Source: Schizochytrium sp. TIO01
Taxonomy: Eukaryota; Sar; Bigyra; Thraustochytrida; Thraustochytriidae
Assembly: GCA_004764695.1 (NCBI GenBank)
Contig: SMSO01000014.1
Location: 5,152,845 to 5,216,844, forward strand
DNA length: 64,000 nucleotides
Direction: 5' to 3'
The notes under the pieces were generated by a model. The model saw nothing but the letters and a program-made list of their open reading frames with translations, ran no database searches and had not been told where the DNA came from. Below, in pieces: positions 55,523-64,000 of this stretch (position 1 is its first letter; the number at the start of each line of letters is the position of its first letter). A program made the position numbers and the translations under genes.

Positions 55523-58500
55523 ATGGAGGAGCACAACAATGTGGTGACACAAATCGCTGCTAATAACGCAACTCCAAGTGTGGCCACTGCTGTCGTCGTG
55601 GCAAATAAGGCTGTTTCTAGCACAGGTTTGACCTCAGGGCCTTCACATGGTCGCTGGGTCTTCCGCGGAAGGCCTGCATCCGTGACAGGCGTAATTGCGT
55701 GGCCAGCGGGGCTTCCCGTATTGCATCCATCTCAAACTTTGCGTTTACTGGAAGATCGCGTCAAGAAGCGCACAATTAAAAATTTTGTACATTCCTATGA
55801 CAAATGCTTCACAGGAGAAGATGTCATTCAATATTTAGTTAAAGATAGGTACGTACTGAAAAGGAGGCGCAAATATTTACATTGAATAGCCTTCCACCTA
55901 CATTCCTCTCAAACGTGGCGCATGGTCAAGCACTCAATTCAATAAACTAACTTATTGTATTTTATACATACGTGGAAATGAAAATCAATGCGTGGAACCG
56001 TGGAACAATTTACAATCCGAATGGCAAACAGAAATAATGAAAGTATCCGAACGCACGCACTGGTTGTGCTCGAGTACCTCGAGAATAGTGGCATCCTTGT
56101 ACCCGTAGGTCATGGGAAAAAGTTCAAGTCCTGGACGCAACGGCTTTTCCGAACTGTAGATGTTTATTCTCTGCAATACCATAACTATGGAGCAGTCTTT
56201 GTTCATGTGGATAATGCGGATGGCCTCATCGCAGACAACATGTCAGGCACCTCAAACCCGTCAGCAGAGGTTCGTCTTGGGGACACTAAAATATCAACTC
56301 CAATAATTCGCCGTGATCTAAATCCGGTATGGAAGTCCACATTTATTTTCTTCGTACGGTTCGAGATGTCTGTTGATGCAGACCGTAGCGGTCTCGCTGC
56401 AGTGAAACGGCCTGTCCTTAACTCTCGGGGTTCTGAAAGAGGAGGCTATCAAGTCGAGGCTCCACGTCTGGAAAGTACTCTGAGCTCTGTGAGCATGAAT
56501 GCGCCTGAGGAGAAACTTCTTGAAGCAAGGGAAATGGTAGCACTTGGCCGCGGCCAAGGTGGCACCGTCACGAATGGTAATGCAGGCATGCATTCTCAAT
56601 CTCCTAATTTGCCACCAACAAAGCGCTCAGAACTTGAGCTCTCTATCGAAGTTTATGCCCATCGTTCCCCGCGCGGACGAATGGGTATTGGGCGGACATC
56701 TTCAATTCCCTTGCGAACTGTACGGGCACAACGCAAATCACTGGCAGACATTTGTTCTGTTCAAGGCATGACCCTTAGCCTCTTTCGAAAACGAGTCAAA
56801 GACAAAAATGTACTCTTGGCTGCCAGAACAGGGTTTAAACAAGGCAAAACAGCTATGGACTCAGTTGAAGACGGAATCTCCAGAAGTGCCAAGGCCGCAG
56901 CAAAACGCGTTATACAGCGAAGCCAGAGCTCCAATGATGGAGGTACTAGTGGTGGTAATGGCGACGCGGGTTTAGGAGACCTATCTGACCTTGACAATGA
57001 TGAGGATGATTCTTCAGAATTCGACTCTGAGGAGGAGTTTCGTCCACCTGATATGGAGGGCCCCCCTCCTCGCCTCGAAAGGTCTAACACTTGTACAAGT
57101 ACCAGCAGTGCTCCCAAAAATGCATATGATTTTTCTGATTCTGAAGAATCTGCTTTGTTACGCGCTCTGCAATTGAGCGAGCCCTATTCTGACCAGGAAT
57201 ACGATCATCACTTTGGAGGCGCAAAAGGCAATAATTCAAACCTTCAAATGAGTCCTGCATCACGGCCTATGAGCGTGTCACGCAATGGACAGGACTGTAC
57301 TAAATCTCCTGCTCACCAAAATCAACAGCAAAATGGCGGACAACACTACACAAACTCAAAATTAGGTCAGCTTGAAGTACGTTTGGCATGGGTTCAACTT
57401 GTACCTGATGCTGCTTCTGGGGCTTTCTCGCCAAGTCCCCTGTGCCCACCTCGATCTGCTTCAGGAAGCATTTCAGATCTTACCGAGCTGCATCTTCCTC
57501 CACCTAATATCACAATGGTGGATCAACAAAATGAAGAAAGTATACCTCTGGTAAGCGCCAATAACACACACTCTGTCACACCCGGCCTTGCTGCTGCTGC
57601 TGCCGCTTCTGCTGCTGCTAATATTGCTACAACTACCACTACTGCTAATTCGAATGCAAAATCGAAACCTGGTCATACAAGCCTGCCACGGCCCCGTTTA
57701 TTTCAAAAACGAGACTCCTCGCGTATGCCCGGGCAACCCGCGCTTGAAGATTCTGCGCAGTCTTCAAGTACTGTTAGTGAAACTACTGATCGCCCTAAGT
57801 CTCTCAAACGCCAGACCTCGAAATTAAACCGGATCCTGACGCTGCGCTCGAAGAAGCCCCAGGCAACATCAGTTGTTCTTGGCGACATGCAAGGAGGCGA
57901 TGCATCAGAATTGGCTCGTTCACGTAAAGTTCAATACAGAGAGCAACGAAGGCAAGCTCTCATGTGTCATGTAGAACGTCGGGCTGCTATTGAAGCTGCT
58001 CTTGAAGACTTTAAAAAGAGCAGTCACAAAACAACAAAACGCAGAAGTTCAATTAGCTCATTGCAAGACATTGGGAATGGTGTTCGTACCTCGAAAGAGA
58101 TATCTGAAGACGCTGAAGCTGAATTAGCTGTGCGCTGCTTTTTATTTGAATACCCTGTAGAAGCATTCAAACTCCTTGCAGGAGAAGATCAACAGATAGT
58201 ACGTGCTATGTGGATTACCTTGGCGCCTTTATTACCTCCTCTGTGTCACGCATTGAATGCGCATCAAGTCTTTGATGCCTTATTACTGGCACAATTTGGC
58301 AACAAGCTCAACCGTAAGCTTGCTATGAGCAGTCAGGTGCGTGCACTTGGCTTTCCCGTATTCGAAATTTATGTTCGTAGCTTGAAAGCGTCGTCTTTGT
58401 CTCTCGAGAAAGCAAAACGGAAGGCTGTTGCAGACTTTCCGGCTCTTCAACGATATCTCGCAGATGGTGAAAAGCTTGTCTGTATGATGGACAAGGTCCG

Positions 58501-60736
58501 CGGCGGACGTAGTCAGGAGACTGCATATCGTCGGTCCCAATATGGTGGGCGTTTGTTTGTGACTACACGTGCGGTATATTTCGCAAAAAAGCACACGTTT
58601 CATTCAAATGAGCTAGTCCGGGAGGATCTTTGGAATGCTGTCCAGGTCCTCGAAAGCAACGGCTCTGTCGATTTTGGACTCATGATTGGGTTTTCGAATA
58701 AGGTCAATCGCGAGGAAAATATTATTAACATGAGCGGCAGTACATCACCTTCCATGCTTCCAGGGTTCCTACCTTCCAAAGGAGGTTATAGTGGTGATCA
58801 GCATCAACATGCAGAGAACCCACGTGCACCAAGCCCGTCGCCGAGCCCGAGTCCAAGCCCATACCTCGGTCCGTCACAAGTAGGGGCATTCCAGAATGAA
58901 GAAACTGGAGAGTTGCGGACAGACATGCCCAATATTGATGATCTAATATCGCGACTTGCAGCAGATCGCCTTCTGGATGATGAAGACTATGAATTCGAGG
59001 ACTTTGACGATGAAGAAAATGACAGCGAACCGCCTGACGGGCCCGGATTTCTGAGTCGTGCTTCGAGCGCGCCTGAGAATTCATCACACGGAGCCAGTCG
59101 TTCTGAAGACGAATCTCCAAATCTGAAAGAAGGCAAAACCCCAAGTCCAGGACGGTTTGAGATTGTGCTGCCGCGTAAGACGATTGCACGCTACGTGGTG
59201 TACCGTTTCCCTGCTTACGGTACCTGGAGACGCCGTGATGTTGACATCCTCAAGCTACGTGCGCTCATTGCTGTACGCATTTTTGTTGAGCACGTGCTCA
59301 GTGTTGTGCTTGAGAAGTACATTGTGAAGATTGAAACTGTAGGGTCAGGCGTAGAGATCAGCAAGCCAACGATGCTTGCTGCAAGTCGCGAAGCTGCTGG
59401 AGAGGTTGCTTTAGCTGACTTACAAAGCTTTAAGGCTCTGGTACGAATGTCAGAGAAGCGCGACTGGGAGTGGCTGGATGGTGTTGATACTTTTGAAGCA
59501 TTTGGCGATAAATGGTCTTGGAAACGCTGGTCTCCTTTAGCCTTTAATAATCTTGTGTGCTCTGCAGTGCAGCCGCATACTAAACGAAGTGAGAATTTAC
59601 GTGCACGCGCAAACGAGAGCCTGTTCACCCTCGCAATAGAACTCCTTAAGCAGGTAGCATCAGCAAAACAATATTCAATCACATGGAGCCGCGGGTTCAC
59701 AAAAGCTGTAAACAAAAAGGATGAAATAAGCAACTCTTCACTGGGAAGTGCTCCCCCGCCCACAACTGCGAGTTCTGCTCATGCGAGCAGAACTCCTCCG
59801 CAGGCCAGGACCTTGCAGAGTTCCATTTCTGAGGATACACTATATGATGCCTTAGATGATGACGATGCTGCAACAAATGCGTCTGCAACCTCGACCGCTT
59901 CTGTGGAAGCTAATTCAGATCTTTTGAAAGCTGGATACCGTCCTGATCTGGCTTCTTCAGTAGGTTCTTTAAACTCGTTGAATTGGAATGAGGTTGCAAG
60001 CCATGGTTCGTTATATTCAGCGAGAACATCTCCAGCTTTGCTCGAGAGTGTGGACAAGTGGTGGCTAGAGCAAACAAAGCAATTGCAGTCAGATATTGTT
60101 CGCTCTGCCACACGTCTAAAGAGTCTCAGTCAAAACATTGATTTGTTTATGAACGTACTGCTCCCTATTAAGAATGTTGCCCATGACACAAAAGAGATTT
60201 ATCATGCAGTTATCACATGGGAAAGTCCTGGCTTTACGATAGGTCTCGGCATTGTGAGTTTCGTCTTGATTGTTTTAGGGTACACTGCACATCTTTGCGG
60301 AATCCTGATTGCTGCAGTCGCGCTTTACCTCTTGCACATGCGTCATGTAAGAGATAACGAGGGTTTTCGCAAATTGTATGTTCCACCTCGCCAGAAGAAG
60401 ACTTTGCTGGAGAAGTACCGCGGCATTAAAGAGAAGTATCAAGTTGCAAAGAAGGTGCTCCAGCGCATAAACTTGGTATTACTTCGAATCCGCTCGGTGT
60501 TGACGTGGGAAAACGAGAGAGTAAGTACGCATGTAACTTGTTGGTTTATTGCACTTGCTATGATCCTTATAATAACTCCACGGATGGTGTACGAACTGGC
60601 TGTATGGGTCTACATATTTACGAAGAAGTTTCGTAGTGGTCGTTTCCGGCGTCGTGTGATAGCATATCTCACAGAATTGTGGAATGAGGTACCACCTGCG
60701 CCCTTATGGGAAAAAATTGAGCAACACCAGTCTTAG
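55523..60736 (+). CDS. DEP-C2-GRAM-like multidomain membrane protein, two exons
   Basis: Exons 55523-55848 and 56032-60736 (intron 183 nt, GTACGT...ACAG, phase 2); 1676 residues. The join falls inside a DEP domain (about 72-153): VKKRTIKNFVHSYDKCFTG, then VIQYLVKD, the spliced Arg, and NNESIRTHALVVLEYLENSG. A C2 domain follows (about 160-222: NPSAEVRLGD, RRDLNPVWKSTF). Next are a disordered acidic region with DEDDSSEFDSEEEF and a UIM-like motif ESALLRALQLSE (about 478), poly-Ala and Thr runs, and a GRAM-like block (about 790-985) containing YGGRLFVTTRAVYFAKKHTF. A second acidic region (about 1095) precedes RYVVYRFPAYGTWRRRD. Two hydrophobic hairpins lie near 1509-1543 and 1609-1636 close to the C-terminus. 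DEP, C2 and GRAM modules all bind membranes or phosphoinositides, so a lipid-contact or trafficking role is inferred; the tail recalls plant DUF639 proteins. Function unproven. Confidence 0.85.
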
Positions 60737-61729
60737 AGAACGGGGGGTCTCGATCTTGGACGGGTTTCTCATCGATTTATTCCCATGTCTTATGAATTAA
60801 TTTATTATTCTTTTTCTCTCTCTTCTTTTCCTCTCTTTAGGGCCTAGGATAAAATTATTGGATCTCTCATGACTACAATGTATAAAATATATTATTCTCA
60901 TTGAGACATACATAAATGTCTTCGAGCAACAATTAAATTTCGTTACACCATATATTTGAATTATCAATATACTCTTTCCTTTGTTGTATTCATTTTTATA
61001 AAATAGGGCACAACAGTAAGATTAGCTCTCAAGAATGGTATATCAATTGCAGATGAAGAAGCAAACAATTGAAAATATTTAGCCTTCACATGTTTTTGAC
61101 AATAAGGTAATTTCTTTGCGCTCCTGGTGACGTGGGGGATGAAGAATGAAGAACGAAACGCAATATTTTCCCTAAATATATCGAAATGGACTTGGGCCAA
61201 ACATTTTCTAAAAAGAGGTTGTATTAGTGACACTATTAAACCCCGTTTACAAGTGTCGTGCTGTAAAAAGAGTCTAGAAACCCTGAACTGGCAAACTGAA
61301 GTAGAACAGACTCTGCTGTGCCATTCACTCAGTAGCACAAGGAGGAAATATTGACAGCTCTGTATCCAATACAAAAAGAACTAGCATTTATCCCTGTTTC
61401 CTCTCCTCAATAAATTTTCGAATTCGAACGTTGGTGGTTTCAAGATACAGGATAATGAGACACCTCGCTAGAATCATCTCGTGGGCTATGATTCTAGGTT
61501 CAAAAACGAAAAATAAGAGCAATATGCTCATCACGACCCAATTTCCAAATAAGTATGTGAGCACCATGTATGAGCTACCGCCTCGTGTTTGCCTGATCTA
61601 GTACATCTTTCACAAGCAACAAAGTCACAATCGGGATGAACTTGACTTGATCTATCATGTTTTCTGTGGTATCTTGACGAGATTAGGACCTACATCCTAT
61701 CGGACTGCTATTTAAAAAAAATATATAAT
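60737..61729. other. convergent intergenic region
   Basis: AT-rich, no tandem arrays. A minus-strand frame at 60964-61374 is open for 136 codons but shows no domain or codon-bias support. Nothing else seen. Confidence 0.45.
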
Positions 61730-62858
61730 TTATGCCGAAGAAGGTTTCTTGGCATTCTTTGCGGTCTCTGGGCTTTCCTTGAGCTGTTCCTTGCTGAGCG
61801 GGAAATCAAACGAGTCTGCGCAAAAGACATCTTCGAATGCAAACCTTGGTGTCTGTTTCCTCTCAGCCTGATCTCCTTGCTGAATCTCTTCATCGCTCAC
61901 GCCTACGGAGACCACCAGTGGAACACTGTACCTACCTTGTGGCACGCCCAAAGCCTCCTTGATCCGCCTCGAGTCGAAGCCCTCCATTGGGCATGAGTCA
62001 TAACCGTGTGCAGCTACAGCCAGCATGAACGTTTGTGCCGCTAACATGGAGCTCTTTGTAGCCCAAACCTCTGCAGAGGTTGGAACTGTAGGTGCCTGAG
62101 TAACGTGCGAGAGTGCTTCCATAAGCGCCTTCTTCACGCCCATCTCTACGCCTTGCGCCGCCCCTCCCAGCTTACCCAGTTGCTCCTCACCTGCGCCGCC
62201 AAAGCCCAGCATTGCCTTCAGCAGGGATGCACCCTCATTCCCCGCAAACTTTTCGCCTCGCACCGCCAGGGGGCACATCACCGTCAGCGTTGTTATCCCC
62301 GTTATCACCGCCCGAGGCAGAGCTTGGATAGGCGCCAGACGAGGCATTCTGGTGATTGCGGAGCGAATCAGAGGGGACACCACCACGCCAGCCCAGTATG
62401 AAGCTAGCATCCGCGCGGAGGTTGGCGATCTCGTGTTCGGTGAGGGAGCCAGCTTGGGATCGAAGCAGGTGCTCGAGGTCGTCCAAAAGGCGCCAAGGCT
62501 CGAGGTCGCAGAGAAAGACGGCCGTAGCAGGGGCCCTTAGCACACGGCGGATGTTGGAAGAGGTCATACAGTAGGCCAGCTGGTGGCGCACGTAGGCATC
62601 GCGTACAAGGACCACGCGGTACGGTTGAAGATTGAAGGCAGAAGGGCTACGCTGACAAAGTTCAAGAGCATCCAGGAGAACAGGACCTGGAACAGGTTCC
62701 GAAGCGGAGAATGAGCGAGCAGCACGACGAGAACGAACGAGGGCACCAAAAGAAGCGGGGTCCGCAGGAGAAGTAGAAGCAGTAGCAACAGAAGAAGAGG
62801 AGGAAGAAGAAGAAGGTGAAGGTGACTTGCCTAGCAGACGGCACAGAGCACGCCGCAT
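61730..62858 (-). CDS. nitroreductase-family FMN oxidoreductase, apparent frameshift
   Basis: Flavin-dependent NAD(P)H oxidoreductase fold. ATG at 62858, TAA at 61730. Residues 1-35 are Ser-rich, possibly an organelle targeting sequence. FMN-binding signatures appear in order: RSRRAARSFSASEPVP, then SPSAFNLQPYRVVLVRDAYV, in the first frame. In a second frame are SSMLAAQTFMLAVAAHGYDS, CPMEGFDSRRIKEALGVPQG and YSVPLVVSVGVSDEE, the C-terminal half of the same fold. The frames overlap at about 62240-62410 and must be joined by a one-base shift near 62370-62395, in a GC-rich GTGGTGGTG stretch. No GT-AG intron brings the frames together. Either a sequencing or assembly indel, a young pseudogene, or a programmed shift; an indel is the simplest. 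Both halves are free of stops, so the gene is probably functional. Converges on the DEP gene. Confidence 0.83.
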
Positions 62859-63767
62859 TTTGGAGAGATGAGTTGATTGAAGAAAAGAAACAACAACACC
62901 TACACTACCACGATAGAAAAGGAACCTTGTCTTTGTTATGGGCTGCCTAAGTCTAAATTGCCTGCCTCGTTGCCTTCCACCGTTATGAAGGTTGTCGATA
63001 GCTTATGGTGGTGCAGCAGAACCCTCTCCATGCAGGACCACTTATGGGATTGCTTTTGCTGGCCTACTGGCTGCTCATAGTAAAAGATTCTTTTCTTTTC
63101 TAATTAAAAAAAGACTGAGCCACTGCTGTGGCGTGATCACATGGCAATACTACTACCTATAATGGAAGGGCTAGGCGAGTAGATAGATCGCAATTCTGCG
63201 AGGCAATTCTGCGAGGCTCACTCATTCAACTAGGAAAGGAATTCTGAAGAATTGCATGGCTACCAGCCAAATAAAATCTCTAGACGTTTGGTTACGCGAG
63301 AAGGGAAATGCTGAGAGAGCACAATGGGAAAGAAGTAAGTAAATCTCTGATTATATTTGCAACAACAAGAGTTGGTTGGGTTGGCGCATAATGCATTTAA
63401 GGAAGACAAGGTTTTGGTTCTTGCGGGAGATTAATTCAGGCTAGTAGGGACAGTCTTTTTATTCTAAATGGGAAGAGGTATATGGCATGCAACCAGCAAG
63501 AGTACGAATGACACTTATGTAAATCTTTAATCAGTTTGCATAGCTCTGTACGGTTTGCATTGAAAACAACAAAAAAAACAGGACCACTTAAAAATAGAGA
63601 AGGAGATAACACGATCAGACACGGCGAGGTGTGCCAAATGATTTTCTGACTGAGATCCTCATACCTTTTTTCGAATCTCCTCAAGTTGCATGAAACAACA
63701 GCGCAATAGTTAGAACTATCATGGAAAGAACAGTGATTGGTACGAGATTTTGAGAGTATTTATACTA
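62859..63767. other. intergenic between nitroreductase and the next minus-strand gene
   Basis: Holds the nitroreductase 5' region and the 3' end of the following gene. No gene, array or RNA recognised. Confidence 0.45.
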
Positions 63768-64000
63768 TTACGTGTAAACGGTTGGGAAACTGTAATTGTA
63801 AGTAATCTTATGCTTTGGCATATTTGGCACAGGGTTACGCCCAGTTCCATGCAATGAAAGCGGTCCGAAGAGAGGATGTACATCATAGCCTAACCGTAAT
63901 GTGACAGAAACATCGCGCAGATCCTCCACAGAGTCCTCAAGTGGGTATTTGATGAAGTCTTGTCCCTTGATATGAGCAAACTCCTTATCAGTAATAATGG
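63768..64000 (-). CDS. probable signal peptidase complex subunit 3 (SPC22/SPCS3-like), C-terminal end
   Basis: Minus-strand frame entering from the right edge and ending with TAA at 63768; about 77 residues visible. The peptide contains IITDKEFAHIKGQDFIKYPL, then LRDVSVTLRLGYDVHPLFGP, then LSLHGTGRNPVPNMP. In SPC22/SPCS3 the C-terminus has the same order: a W-D-x-I-I segment with K-x-x-A, a K-Y-x-x-x-D segment, L-R-x-x-x-V-x-L-x-W-x-V-x-P-x-x-G and a G-x-x-x-x-P stretch. SPC3 is a single-pass ER membrane protein that supports removal of signal peptides. The match is by eye over a short segment, hence the moderate confidence; N-terminus and membrane helix lie outside the window. Confidence 0.55.
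   Translation of the reverse strand, partial: IITDKEFAHIKGQDFIKYPLEDSVEDLRDVSVTLRLGYDVHPLFGPLSLHGTGRNPVPNMPKHKITYNYSFPTVYT

Noticed and set aside
60964..61374. 136-codon minus-strand frame
   Set aside because: AT-rich 3'-3' gap, no domain or signal, residue composition like random DNA.

Overview
The window is nuclear DNA of a eukaryote with intron-poor genes, GT-AG introns and very long, simple-repeat-rich intergenic regions. A fungal-type multidomain fatty acid synthase, a selenoprotein K that still uses a UGA codon, and an adrenodoxin-type mitochondrial ferredoxin fit a stramenopile, most likely a thraustochytrid (Labyrinthulomycetes). The genus cannot be read from the sequence.

Layout. 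1-3552 (minus): N-terminal 1184 residues of a type I fatty acid synthase, cut by the window edge. 3553-18717: 15 kb with no convincing gene and many 4-6 bp tandem arrays. 18718-22344 (plus): Q/P-rich protein with a TAF4-like C-terminus. 23846-25129 (minus): mitochondrial [2Fe-2S] ferredoxin in four exons, one of them only 8 nt. 25130-31955: repeat-rich gap. 31956-33088 (plus): selenoprotein K in three exons, ending with UGA-Gly-Arg-stop. 34872-35603 (minus): unrecognised protein. 35604-42405: AT-rich quiet DNA, then repeat-rich DNA. 42406-43893 (plus): VTT/DedA-type membrane protein. 44493-45281 (minus): secreted or ER protein of unknown role. 45601-47840 (plus): decayed Crinkler-like nuclease/kinase gene. 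48014-48502 (minus): second broken gene. 48503-55522: repeat-rich gap. 55523-60736 (plus): large DEP-C2-GRAM-like protein with a two-helix tail. 61730-62858 (minus): nitroreductase with an apparent frameshift. 63768-64000 (minus): C-terminal end of a probable signal peptidase complex subunit 3.

Organisation. The intact genes form plus/minus convergent pairs: TAF4-like/ferredoxin, SelK/unknown, VTT/secreted, DEP/nitroreductase. The 3'-3' gaps are short (0.6-1.8 kb), AT-rich and almost free of microsatellites. The 5'-5' gaps are 7-15 kb and carry nearly all tandem arrays.

There is no operon-like functional cluster; the genes are unrelated housekeeping and membrane functions. The two strongest observations are the 8-nt ferredoxin microexon, which carries one of the four cluster cysteines, and the selenoprotein K gene. 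Both are easily lost in automatic annotation: the microexon is tiny, and in SelK the first exon is 22 nt and the penultimate sense region runs through a TGA.
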